From positions 1-25,911 of the forward strand of contig NAVB01001154.1 of assembly GCA_002179805.1 (NCBI GenBank): a stretch of DNA of 25,911 bases. Direction: 5' to 3'. This stretch comes from Acanthamoeba lenticulata (lineage: Eukaryota; Discosea; Longamoebia; Acanthamoebidae). Shown piece by piece: positions 13,101 to 24,252 of the stretch (within the stretch, counting starts at the first letter, position 1; each line of letters starts with the position of its first letter). A program made the position numbers and the translations under genes. The notes under the pieces were generated by a model. The model was not told where the DNA came from and searched no databases. It saw only the letters and a list, made by a program, of their open reading frames with translations.

Positions 13101-13176
13101 GCAGGTTGTGGGTGGTTGAGCCAGGTGTTGCTCCCTCGGACGACTCAAGAGAGGCCTGCCTGCTTCGCTGGGCCAT
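7113..13176 (-). CDS. CLU-like / leucine-rich-repeat protein, tandem copy A (1482 aa, 23 exons)
   Basis: Exons, transcription order: 13176-12494, 12432-12374, 12312-12257, 12195-12137, 12050-11926, 11851-11747, 11671-11335, 11268-11099, 11024-10940, 10865-10736, 10668-10538, 10460-10301, 10196-10056, 9975-9857, 9794-9692, 9620-8690, 8619-8483, 8399-8334, 8261-8182, 8113-7841, 7775-7532, 7444-7374, 7296-7113. The sum is 4449 nt, in frame, with TAA at 7113-7115. The order matches copy B: a shorter acidic N-terminus (residues 1-227), the CLU-like region (~286-475, with YGPGDLEGHKGKDDR and LARLFPAEAP), a helical middle, then leucine-rich repeats such as LRTLDLALVRRVTSDGLL. It lies 102 bp upstream of copy B in the same orientation. 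Its start (MAQRSRQAS) is 120 bp from the divergent SR-like gene. Only exons 1, 14, 16 and 23 differ in length from copy B. There is no frameshift or premature stop, so neither copy looks like a pseudogene. Function is unknown. Confidence 0.85.
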
Positions 13177-13296
13177 GACGTAGTGTACTAGTCGTCGAAG
13201 CCCTAACTCAGCAAAGGGACATTAGGAAAAGAGAAAAGAAAATGAAATGGTCCAATTCTTTGTGCTTTGTTTTTCTTTGTGGACTGAAGTGGCAGC
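13177..13296. promoter_or_regulatory. Divergent promoter region between copy A and the SR-like gene
   Basis: Only 120 bp separate the start codons of two divergent genes, so both must share upstream control sequence or have very short leaders. A CCAAT pentamer is present on the plus strand at 13252-13256, 41 bases before the SR-like start. No TATA-like box is convincing. The promoter role is inferred from the gene arrangement. Confidence 0.5.
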
Positions 13297-14383
13297 ATGT
13301 CGGATGATGATCGTCGCAGGCGTGATAGTAAGTAGTCCATTTGCTTCTGAAGACTGGCTTTTTCAAATGCGTGATTGATTTGAGCGGGGGCTAATTTATC
13401 GTTCTTTCTCCCTCTTCGACCTGCTGGTCGATGATTTGTGCTCATGTATGCCCAACCGCTTCACGGATGCCACGGGCCACTCACCTACAAAAATTTGATG
13501 AATCAATGTGCACTACATAAGCCGAGAATGAAAAACCTGTAACCAAAGAGTTGAGCCCGCCTTCCCGCCGCCGAAGTCGCAGCAGGAGCCGCACACCCCC
13601 CGCACGAAGGCGAAGCCGCAGCCGCAGCAGGAGCCGCAGCAGAAGCCGAAGCCGTGATCGTGGACGAGATGGAGACTCGCGTAGAAAAAGGAGGCGGGAC
13701 CGCTCTTCCGGCAGCGATGAGTACTGATTCCTCTCTTCTTGTCAATTTAGATTGTTGTCTAATCGTTGCTCGCAGCTCTAGTGATGATGAGAGGAGGCGC
13801 CGAAGGAGAAGGGAGAAGAAGGAGAAGTCGAAGAGCCGAAAAAGTGACAAGAAGGACAAGAAGGACCGCAAGCATCGCCACAAGAAGCGGCGGCACTCTT
13901 CATCCGACTCGGACTCGGACTCCTCTGGCTCATCGTCGAGCGACGAGAAACGGCGACGCAGGAGGAAGAGGAAGGAGGTACCGCGCACTCTTCTGCACTC
14001 CTCCTCTGCGTCCCACCTTTGGGGCTTATTTAGGGGGGCATGTTGCTTTTGCTACACAGAAGTTGAGGAAGGCCTCGGGCCCCACCCAGCTCTCCAAGTT
14101 CTTCAAGGACTCAAGCTCGGATTCTGAGTCCAGCTCGTCGGACTCGGGCAAAGGTGCGTCGCTCTTGTCCTGCGCGCAGCCTTCTTCAAACTTCTCGTTC
14201 GCTCGTTCTAGAACGCCTCATGTAGAGCTGACGCCTGGTCGTTCGTTGCTGCCGCCCACAGGACCCCGTTCGGCGATCTCTGGGAAGCGCATCAAGCTCA
14301 AGCGCGACATGAGCAAGACGGAGAAGGAGATGGACAAGCGACGCAAGGAGGTGCTCGAGTTTTACAACCAAATGTACACGTGA
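13297..14383 (+). CDS. Small Arg/Ser-rich (SR-like) nuclear protein, five exons
   Basis: Exons 13297-13327, 13549-13720, 13776-13977, 14060-14153 and 14262-14383 give 621 nt, or 206 aa. The start MSDDDRRRRD has A at -3 and is followed by a GTAAGT donor. Exon 2 holds a dense RS-dipeptide stretch. Exon 3 is a charged Arg/Lys/Ser block (KSKSRKSDKKDKKDRKHR) ending in Ser-Asp runs. Exon 4 carries GPTQLSKFFKD and another Ser-Asp run. The last exon encodes a basic helical tail (MSKTEKEMDKRRKEVLEFY) ending in YT before TGA. RS repeats are typical of splicing factors and nuclear-speckle proteins. No RNA-recognition motif is seen, so I cannot name a family. The exon 2 acceptor is uncertain: 13522 also fits the phase and would add nine residues. 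An overlapping minus-strand ORF covers exon 1 and is judged spurious. Confidence 0.75.
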
Positions 14384-14712
14384 GCTGCATCTGGTTGTAA
14401 ACCTCCAGCACATGGTAGTGTAGGCTCAAGCCTAAAGCTTGTTGCGTTGTAATGTGTGTTGCTAGCCAGCAAGTTTTAAACCCACTTCTGTTTCTGTTTT
14501 GTGTTTCAATTTTATATTTTAAATCATTTGGTTTTTATACATCGACCGCCTCAAGCTGTCTCCCCCATCTTGATGATCTTCTTCTTGTTAGCTCGTGGGT
14601 CGTAGCCAACGGGCCGGAGAAGAGGTCATGCGAAGGAGGAAGAAGGCCGGCGGTGTTGATGAAGATGTGTGTAGTGGGAAGAAGGGAGCCAGGTAAAGAA
14701 GAAGAAGAAGAT
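14384..14712. other. Convergent 3' intergenic region
   Basis: 329 bp between the stop codons of two convergent genes, the SR-like gene and the Rap GTPase. It holds both 3' untranslated regions. A small perfect inverted repeat (TAGGCT, two-base gap, AGCCTA) lies near 14423-14436, followed by an AT-rich stretch at 14500-14540. I see no gene. Confidence 0.6.
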
Positions 14713-16021
<1,309 letters not shown>

Positions 16022-19000
16022 CTACTCGCTCTTCTTCCTGCGGAGAGTCCCTTGTGTCGGCCGCTTGCCGCTGGTGGTTGTGGGGGCGGGGGCGCCACTA
16101 CTACTACTGTCCTCCACGGCCTGGCAACTGCCCGAGTTGGCCGGCGACGTGGTTGGTGTAAAGGACGTAGAGGGCGGCGGAGAAGAAGGGCTGGGCGGCG
16201 CGGTCGAGGAGAGGTAGACGATGGCTTGGATGAGACGCTCCTCCTGTCGCACCTTGTCCTCGTAGAGGGCCATCAGCTTACGGAACTCTTCGATGATGTA
16301 CGGCGACGGGAACGAGGCCGCCATGTGCGCCGCCCGGTCGGTCGAGCGCGGCGACAAGACGGCCAGGGGCGATTGTCGCTGCACTCCGCCACTGCCGCTG
16401 TCCATGGCCGTCGCGCCTCCTCCTCCACTTCCCACGGCCTGCCGAGGCTGGTTCATGAAAAAGCGCTCGACTTCTTTGAACGCCTTCACCCGGTCCTCGT
16501 GCAAAGACTCGAGCTGCTTACTGAGGCTGGCGGTCGTTGCTGCCAAGTTGTAGAGCATCGTATGTGCATAAAAAAAATAACATCGGTTTAGTGTTGGGTA
16601 TCGCCAATTTGCATACATGAAGAAGAAAGCTCACATATGTATATGTATGTTATGAAGCGCGCTTACCGGTGACATCGGCGCCGCTTTCGCACGAGGCAAT
16701 GGCCTGCAGCAATGGACTCGCTGCCGAGCTCACGCCTGGCCGCAGGAGCGCGACCGCTGTCAAGATGAAGATGAAGATGGAGATGGAGAGGGAGAAGGAG
16801 CAGACACACGACGTGAGCTCATGCCGACTACCTCGTGTGCGCGTTGGTGGTGGTCGGTCGTGTTGTTGTGCTGGTGTTGTTGGTGGGAGGAAGACGCACG
16901 CTTCTTGAGCGCAGCGACCGAAGCCTTTTTGCTGGTGGCCCGCGCAGAGGAGAGCTCGATACTGCCGCTGCCCCCGCTGCCGCCTCGTTCTCGCTCCGTT
17001 CGGTTGTTGTTGTTGCTGCTGCTGTTACTACTTCCCTCCTTGCCGGAGGCGGCCGTAGGGGGGCTGGCGATGGCGGTCATGTCCTTGCTCCGGGCGGTCT
17101 TGCTGCTGGCGGCCCCGTTTCGCAGGAGGCTCGCCGGCGAGGCGCCCCGCGTGGTCCCCGTCGGGGAAGACGACAGCGAGTTCGAGGTCGTCCGTTCTCG
17201 TGCTGTAAAGTTGCCGCGATTGTGCCTCTTCGAGGAAGACGACGACGAACTCTTCCCGTGCCGTCGCTCCCCCTCGGCTGGACTCCCGCCTTCGCTGTTG
17301 TCGACGCTATCGTCCGACACGTAGCTGTCCTCGTCGTCCGAGGACAGCCGGTCCGAGCTCGTCGAGGCGTCATCCGTCTCCTCGAGGAGGTTGGCGTTGT
17401 TGACGTTCTCGTCGGTGTCGCTGTCCCTGCCCTCCTTGACGAGGCCCGGGGCGCTGTAGCTCTTGTCCTGCTTCTTGGCCTTTTTCTTGTTGATCCGCTC
17501 GATGAGGCCGCTCTTCTTGATCATCGATATCTTGAGCAGCGTCGAGCTCTTTTCCCGACCGGTCCCGCCGGCAGCGCCGCTGCTGCCGCCACCGCTGCCG
17601 CTGCTCTCGCTCGTCTCTGACGCCGGCAATGTCGGCGACGCCTCATCAACCGCCAAATAGCCATCGGCGCTCTCGCGACTGTTGCTTCGGCTGTTGCGGT
17701 TTGTGCTTCGGGGCGAGGTGAGCAGCTGCTCCGGCGAGACCACCAGAGACTCGCGGCTGTTGGTCAGCGGCAAGCCTCGCGGCCCGAGGCCACCTCCACT
17801 GACGCCAGTGCTGCTCCCTGCCGGGCTTGTGACGCCGCGGTCCCGGCCAAGCTTCTCGCGCGTGCGCTCCGATCGCGTGCGCTCGACGGGCTTGTCCTTG
17901 CTGGCGTGGCTTTTGCCGCTCTTGTCCTTGGCGACGGCCTTGTCCTCTCGACTCCGCTTGCCCGAGCGCGAGGCCCGCGGCTTGGTGAGGAGCTTGCTGT
18001 GGCTCCGGATGTACTCGCGCGGGTCGTCCGTCTGCACGTTGGCCGTCGGCGGGGCCCTGAGGTCCAGCAGCACCTCGAGGAGCTGCAAAAAGGACGGGCC
18101 CTCGGCCGACGTCGCGCTGCTGCCGCTTACGCCACCGCCGCCGCCACTCCCTCCGCTTCCACCGCCGCTGCCGCTGCCGCTGCTGCTGTTGTTGTTGTAC
18201 TTGCGCCCGCGCTCCAGGGCTGAGATCTTGACGCCGATTCGGTTGAGATTGCCGCAGATGGCGGCATGGAGGTAGCTGGCGCAAGGGTAGACCTCCTCGA
18301 GGGTGAGCTCGCGCTCCTGGAGGTCCTCCTCGGCCGAGGCCTCGGTGGCGATCTCCTCGAAAAACTCCTCGACCTTGGCCAGGTTGCTCCGGATGAAGCC
18401 GTTGAACAGGGCCATGTGTTCCTCCTTCTCGCCAAACTCGACACCGTTGGCCAGGTTCTGCATGACCTTGGATACGAGGACGAGGCCTCGGCGGCACTTG
18501 GGCGCAATTTGCTCGTCGAGGATGCCAAAGGCGTCGGGGCTGACCACGGCGGGCGAGATGAAGCGCAGGAAGAAGAAGCTCGAGAGGACGACGTACTTGC
18601 TCTGCGGGAACTTCTTGATGACCTCGCGCTGGAGGTGGAAGCACACGGCCCGGAAGGACATCGGGCAGTGCTTGACGAGCGAGCCGATGATGGCGCTCAG
18701 GAAGAAGTTGCACAGCTCGGCCAGCGTCTGCGCGTTCTCCTGGATGTCCTCGCCCGGCCCGGCTCGCGCCGGGTCGATCTCGAGCGACTTGTTCTGGCCG
18801 TAGAGGCTGATGACCTTCTCCACGAGCGGTCGGATGACCTTGAGCAGGTACTTGCGCCCGACGAGCTGGCAATAGGCCGAGAGCAGGTGCGACGCGATGT
18901 CGTTTCCGCGGAAGAGCGTCGAGCCCTGGATGATGCCCGTCTTGCGGACCTCGCTGCCGATGAGCGAGACCAGCAGCGGGATCGTCCTGCCGGGGAACAT

Positions 19001-21307
19001 GCGCAGGACGTAGAGAAAGGCGTGCGCCACGCGCTCGGCCACTTGCGTGTCCGTCGTGGCGCAGAGCGCGGTGATGACCAGGAGGTCCGACCGGGAGAGG
19101 AGCTCGACCAGGGCCAGGTAGTTGTTGCTGTTGGCCTTGGGCGGCTTGGCCTGCTGCTGGTCTGGCAAGGCGTAGCGAAAGTAGTCTACGTCGAGCAAGC
19201 CCCGCGTGCCGCTGTCAAACGAGTAGCCGGTCCAGGCGCTCGTGTCGGTGCCCTGCTCGAGCAGCACGATGTTGTCGCCCTCGTTGAACGACAGCCGCGA
19301 GATGCCGTCCTTGTCCGCCTTGTCCTTGTTGTTGTCGTCGTCGGGCCACGGGTTCCACGGGCAGTTGCAGTCGTAGCAGGCCGGCAGCAGGATGGGCGGC
19401 ACCAGTTTGGCCTGGGCGAGCCGCGCCGACCGCTTCTCGATTGTGGCAATGTAGCGGTTGAGGCTCAGCGGCAGGCGGGCCTGCATGAGGTTCATCGCCC
19501 GCGTGACCTCGGCCGACAAGAGGCCCTTGGCGTCGAGCATGGACAGCGAGTAGACGACGCTCTTCTTGGGGTCGTCGTGCGGCAGCAAGTAGAAGCCCGA
19601 GACGATGTTGTCCAGGCGATGCACCACGGAGCCTCCTGCCTTCTCAGCGTAGTCCGGGTGTTCCACGGATCGCCAGAGGTAGATGCAGGATCCGTCCTTC
19701 TGGCGCTTGGCCGTGCGAAGGACCAACTGCTCGAACTTGGTGCTGGTGTCCTTCTCGCCAGCGCCACCGGGCAGGGGGACCCAGGTGTCGATCCGAAGGA
19801 GGTTGGCCGTGGGCTCGCCCAGCATCTGCTCGACGCGGCCCATCGAGTACATGTCGTCCCAGCAGCAGCGCTCGTCCACGGAGCTGATAATGTCGAGGGC
19901 CTTGTGCGGGGGCACGTTGAGGACGCCCTGGCCGCGGTAGCAGGGCACGCTGAACTCCTTGAAGGCGAGGGTCGACACGATGACGCGCTCATCGCTGCTG
20001 CTGGCCTCGCCCGTCCAGTCCTCGTCGAGGGCCTCCTCGTCGATGTCCCACTTGAGGTTGGTGATGAAGCGCACAAAGCCAGAGAAGGCCACCTCGGGGA
20101 TGCGCAGCTGGAGGTGCGTGCGCTGCTTGAGGAGCTTGCGCTTCTCGTTGTCGCCCAGCTCGCGCAGGGCCGGGGCCGACATGAGCACGTCCGGGTGGGC
20201 GCAGTAGAGCGCGGCGTTGAAGATCTGCTTGATGAAGCATGGGAACGGGCGCTTGCGCATGTGCTTCCACACCTCGTTCTGCGCGGCGTCAAACAGGTTG
20301 CGTGGGAGGAAGACGTTGGCCGACTCGTTCACGCCCTTCTCGATGCTGTCCAGGATCTCGGGCGGCATGCGCAGGGCCGACACATAGTAGGGCGACGTCG
20401 AAGACTCGGCCGTCGAGGGCACCAAGTACTGCGTGTAGAGGATGTCGGCCAAGTAGGACTTGGCCTGGCGGTCCTTCTGCCGCTTAAAGTCCTCCACCAG
20501 CATCCAAAACCTGAAGACGGCCTCGTCGGTGTCGCGCTGCGGCGTCTCCTTGCGCCGTCGCAGGGTGGCCGAGGGTGACATCACCATCATCGCCGGCGAG
20601 GCCGAGGAGGCCGAAGTTGTTGAGGAAGCTGAAGAAGACGTGGTTGTGGAGGAGGTTGGTGTTGACGACGAAGACGACGTCGAGGAGATCGTGGCCGCGG
20701 CATTCTTTGGCGAGCTCACGGCGCGGCGTCGGCCGGGGCTGGTGGGGTCCGACTTCTTGCGGAGAACCAGTTTGCGCGTCTGCTTGGAGGATGAGCTCGA
20801 GCCGACCTCGTGGCTGTTGAGGTCCTGTTCCGACTCTTCGTCCTCCTCCATTTCATCATTCGCCAAGAGGAGGTTGTGGGTTTGATAGAGCTCATCCCCG
20901 CGCAGGGTGCTGCGGCCGCCTGCGGCACCGCGCATCGGCCCGCTGCCGATGGCGGGGGTGCGCGAGCGTGGCGGCCCCATTATGGCCACCGAGTTCGCCA
21001 TTCCCTTCTCGGCCGCCAGACGAGGCGAGATTGCGGAGGACGGGGTGCGGCCGCGACTGCCCGCGTTCCCGACCGCGGCGGCGCTGCCAAAGATGGGCGA
21101 CGTGCGGCCGCCGCCAACGGTCGCGGCTGAGGTTCCGTCGTTGAGGCCGTTGTTGTCAACAAAGGCGGGGGCCTTTGCGACGTGCCAGTGACGGGGCTGG
21201 TGGCGAGGGCTTGTTGGCGACGCGGGGCGCATGCTGCGCGGCGAGTCGCTCGAACTGGATTTGGAGCTTCCCATCTCGAAGTCGTCATCCTCGGTGGAGC
21301 GGTTCAT
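16022..21307 (-). CDS. Multidomain Ras GTPase-activating protein: RGS, START, SH3-like, RasGAP (1676 aa)
   Basis: Exons 21307-16832, 16703-16667 (37 nt) and 16539-16022 keep frame. The first ATG is at 21307. Domains in order: a Ser-rich disordered N-terminus; RGS at ~255-360 (FRFWMLVEDFKRQ, LFDAAQNEVWKHM); START at ~430-630 (WDDMYSMGRVEQM, VHRLDNIVSGFYLLPHD); SH3-like at ~668-712 (LSFNEGDNIVLLE, W.GY, GLLDVDYF); RasGAP at ~729-990, with arginine finger TLFRGNDIAS (Arg800) and structural motif FLRFISPAVVSPDAFG; then a long Ser/Lys-rich tail and a C-terminal helix (SLSKQLESLHEDRVKAF). Known roles: RGS accelerates G-alpha GTP hydrolysis, START binds lipid, RasGAP accelerates Ras GTP hydrolysis. 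The catalytic Arg and FLR motif suggest an active GAP. A Rap-type GTPase gene follows on the same strand. The two 3' introns rest on phase and splice signals only; the main exon is one unbroken frame. The START and SH3 calls are less certain than RGS and RasGAP. Confidence 0.85.
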
Positions 21308-21834
21308 TTTGATTTCCTCTTCCGCTCGGTTGGTCAGTCGATCAATTCTTCTCAACGTTCTTCTTGTTTAATCTCTTGGTCTTCGATTGTGCCTTGCCTT
21401 TTTGTAGGAAATCCGTTCTTCCTTCTCCTCCTTCTCTGCCTCCTGCTCTTTCAATTCCTCGCCCACTGTGGCGTGTGCCACATACACACACGAGAGAAGG
21501 AGGCTTACAACGAAGAAGAAGAAACAAACAAGTAGGGGCTAGATTGTCAAGGGCGAGCCGTTGTCGACCAGCAGTGGTTTTCCCTCCCTCTCGCAGCTGC
21601 GGCCCACCTGTTTCCCCTGTGCCGGTATCTTTTCCTTATTCCCATTTCTCGCTTTCCTTTTCTGCGAAGACAAGGCTCGATTTGGTAAGACGTCCAACTC
21701 CGCCACATGATGTGTAAAAAAGAGACAGCACAAAGCTCCTCTCCACCAAACTGTGCCGTACCATGACCTCGAGGCGATCTGCCATGATGGTAGTTTGAGC
21801 CGTGTTACGTAGCGGAAGAACTCTTCAGATGGGG
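21308..21834. other. Intergenic region: RNA ligase 3' end and RasGAP promoter
   Basis: 527 bp. It should contain the RNA ligase 3' untranslated region and the RasGAP promoter and leader, which has pyrimidine-rich tracts on the plus strand. In-frame codons extend 16 residues upstream of the RasGAP ATG but contain no further ATG. I see no supported gene. Confidence 0.5.
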
Positions 21835-23899
21835 CTATTCGTCGAGGTGCAGCTTGGACGCGGTCTGCCGAGAGAGCTTGTAGAGGTCGACGTAGGTCTT
21901 GTAGGAGATGTTGCCCGCCAGCACGCGCGCCTTCTCGAAAAGCGGGCGCTTGCTGCAGTTCTTGAGAATCGTTTCGATCACTTCCTGTCGGATCAACGCC
22001 AGTTTGTCATCATCGTCATCGTTCTCCCCGTCCTGCTCATCAGCTGTCGTTGTCGTTGTCGTCGAGGTCGCTGGCGTCTCGTCGATGCTCGCCTCGGCCG
22101 TCTCGGGCGGGACGCCTTCGTACATGGCCCATATGCGGAACAAAATGTTGCGCTCGAGCGGCTTGGCCTGCGTCTGGGATGCAGCGAAGGCGGCAAAGGT
22201 CTTCTTGTCCATTCCCTCCTTCCTGGCCCCGAGCACCACTTGGAGCAGCCTGCGACACCCAACGAGTTGACACATTTAATATATCTCGAGATATAAAAAG
22301 AGAAGATTTATCTTCTTATTAAATATCATGGACCGTACCGTCGGCAGGTGAGGCTAATCTCCTTGAGCAGATCGCGTGCAAAGTGGTCGATCGCATTCCG
22401 ATCGTCGGCCGCTAGCCACGTTCGCAAGTCGTCGTATTTTTCTGTTATTGCAACAATAGTTATTTTGATTTGTTTTCTTTAAAAATAAAATAAAAAAGAA
22501 CGAAAAACGAAACGAAGACGAACCTTCAAGGATGACCTTCCACACGTCCATCTCGGAGCCGTGCGCCGAGCGCGAGCGGGATACGAGGTCGAGCGTCTTG
22601 TTGAGGTCACAGTACCAGGCCGTCTTGATTTTGTACATCTCTCCATTCTCGAAGCGGATCACGAATCCCTCGAGCCCGATGTTCTTCTCCCGAATCGTCT
22701 TTTGGAACTGCTCGAACTGGGTGATCGAGCCCACCCCCACCTCCTCCGCCGTCCTTGTCCACCACCACGCCACGTCAGCACGGTCTCGGAGTCAACAGAC
22801 GCTACGCATAACCGATGGTGGCGGTACCGGCAGGTGACCACGGGGATGCCGTGGCGCTGGGCGTGCTTCTGCATCTCAAAGAATGGCATGTAGTCGCCGG
22901 TGCGGACGTGTCGCACGGAGATCAGCGTGAGCGCGTCCTGCGGGTAGTCCAGCACGACGCGGCTCTTCTGGCTGCACCACTCGTAGATGGGCGAGTAGCT
23001 GCGCACACGCACACGAGCGTCAGCCAGCGCCAGACACGCACAGGCGCGCGGGGCACGAACCCCTTGTCGACCCAGAGGGCCGAGTATTCGGTGTAGGGAA
23101 TGCCCGAGCGGGCCACGAAGTTCTCGACGAGTTTGGAGGTGTCGGTGACGCCGTTCTTGGTGGCAAACCGGAGGCGGCCCTCCGTGTAGAAGGGGCACAC
23201 CATCGAGCCGTCCAGCTTCTCGAGGATGATGAACGGCCGGTTGAGGTTGATCTTGCCGGCCTCCACCTCTTCCGTCTCGTTCACTGTGCACCGTCGACAC
23301 ACCGCGTGAGCCCAACAGCCATTCGCCGCTCGGCTGCAGCCCACATTTCGCACGAACGCACCATTGAAGAATTTGTGGAAGCGGCGCGAGAGCACCTTGC
23401 CCGTGGCGTGCGAGAAGATGATGCCTGTGATATGCACACACACACAAGCACGCACAGAGCGCGTTAGACGATCACGTGGGCCACAGGCAGAATGGACTAA
23501 GCCGCGCGCGGGGAGTGATGTACCGCGGCACTCGCGCCGTAGTCGCCACAGGTGGGCCGTTTCGGGGTCGGGCGCCGTGGCCGGGTCTGGGAAGATGTCC
23601 TGTGGAGGGCAGCACAAAGTGAGAGTCAGAGAGAGCTAGTGGGCCCGAACGTCGCAAAAGGAGGGCCACAACCTTGGCCATGCCGAGGAAATAGACGAAG
23701 CTGGAAAAATCAGCGTTCTTTACCTCCCGGAAGTCGTCTCGACCTGTGAGGTGTGAATCAAAATGCCCTGCCGGTGTCACATTTGAGATTGGCAAGCAAA
23801 CGCACCATGAATCGCTTTTCGGATTTCTTCGATGTCAATGTCCTGTGGGAAGAGTCCGGAGGCGGGCGGTGCCTCGGGGATGCCAACGACGTCCTCCAT
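21835..23899 (-). CDS. T4 Rnl1-type RNA ligase (481 aa, nine exons)
   Basis: Exons 23899-23806, 23743-23673, 23599-23524, 23424-23362, 23283-23061, 22998-22828, 22753-22524, 22441-22339 and 22249-21835 give 1446 nt in frame. The protein shows the nucleotidyltransferase motifs of T4 RNA ligase 1: an upstream RRECRGIIF block, SRRFHKFFN, motif I EKLDGSMV with the predicted AMP-accepting Lys124, a motif III-like YSPIYEW (~177-183), motif IV LEGFVIRF (~260) and motif V YKIKTAWY (~273). Family chemistry: ATP-dependent sealing of 5'-phosphate to 3'-OH RNA ends through a ligase-AMP intermediate. The C-terminal exon ends with a helical region after a Thr/Asp-rich linker. No kinase or phosphodiesterase domain is fused, unlike fungal tRNA ligase. 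Substrate and location are unknown. The start ATG lies 22 bp downstream of a 20-bp palindrome. The acceptor at 22753 has a weak pyrimidine tract and is the least certain junction. Confidence 0.9.
22280..22295. repeat. 16-bp perfect palindrome in an RNA ligase intron
   Basis: TATATCTCGAGATATA is self-complementary over all 16 bases. It sits in the last intron of the RNA ligase gene, 30 bases from the exon 9 acceptor, in an AT-rich stretch. A 16-bp palindrome is not rare enough in 26 kb to be compelling by itself. Confidence 0.7.
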
Positions 23900-24252
23900 C
23901 CTGTTTGCAGCGACAACACTACAGCTACAACGTTGTAGCTGCCAGACAAGGTTGGCGAGGGCAATTTGTGGAATTTTCCGCAAACAGGTGCACTGAACGC
24001 AGCTGGTAGTGCTCTTCGGGATGGCCGCTGGGTACTACACAGCCACAGAGATCGCTGGGGCGATGAAGGTGCCAAACTCGAGAAAAAGATAACCAAAGCG
24101 AGACCGACACGGATACTATGCATGAACAACGAGGGCGAAGTTGGCCAAGACGTCAAAGCCAGGGCACAAGACCAAGAAGAGCTCTGTGACTCCTTTTTAT
24201 CCCAGTTCTTTATGCACACCATTGCTCTCAAGTAGAAGGTTGAGCGGTGTCG
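23900..24252. other. Intergenic region: ATG12 3' end and RNA ligase promoter
   Basis: 353 bp between the ATG12 stop and the RNA ligase start, both on the minus strand. Apart from the 20-bp palindrome at 23922-23941, listed separately, I see no RNA gene, conserved domain or convincing TATA-like box. Confidence 0.5.
23922..23941. promoter_or_regulatory. 20-bp perfect palindrome just upstream of the RNA ligase start
   Basis: CAGCTACAACGTTGTAGCTG equals its own reverse complement. Its near edge is 22 bp upstream of the RNA ligase ATG. As DNA it could bind a dimeric regulator. If transcribed in the leader it would fold into an 8-bp hairpin with an ACGU loop. The sequence fact is certain; a regulatory role is inferred from position. 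Confidence 0.5.

Noticed and set aside
18266..20578. 770-codon open frame on the plus strand
   Set aside because: It lies antisense to the RGS-START-RasGAP exon, whose minus-strand frame carries clear domains. The plus frame has composition typical of GC-rich antisense coding (many Val, Leu, Glu, Arg, Gly) and no recognisable motif.
21308..21355. In-frame extension upstream of the RasGAP ATG
   Set aside because: The extension begins with TTG, not ATG. The first ATG at 21307 has AAA before it and is the better start.
21539..21733. 64-codon minus-strand ORF in the RasGAP upstream region
   Set aside because: No domain, no homologous neighbour exon and no phase-compatible link to the RasGAP ATG. 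Judged to be leader or spacer sequence.
23758..24231. 157-codon minus-strand ORF overlapping RNA ligase exon 1
   Set aside because: It is in a different frame from the exon that connects by phase to the ligase motifs, and it covers the intergenic region.
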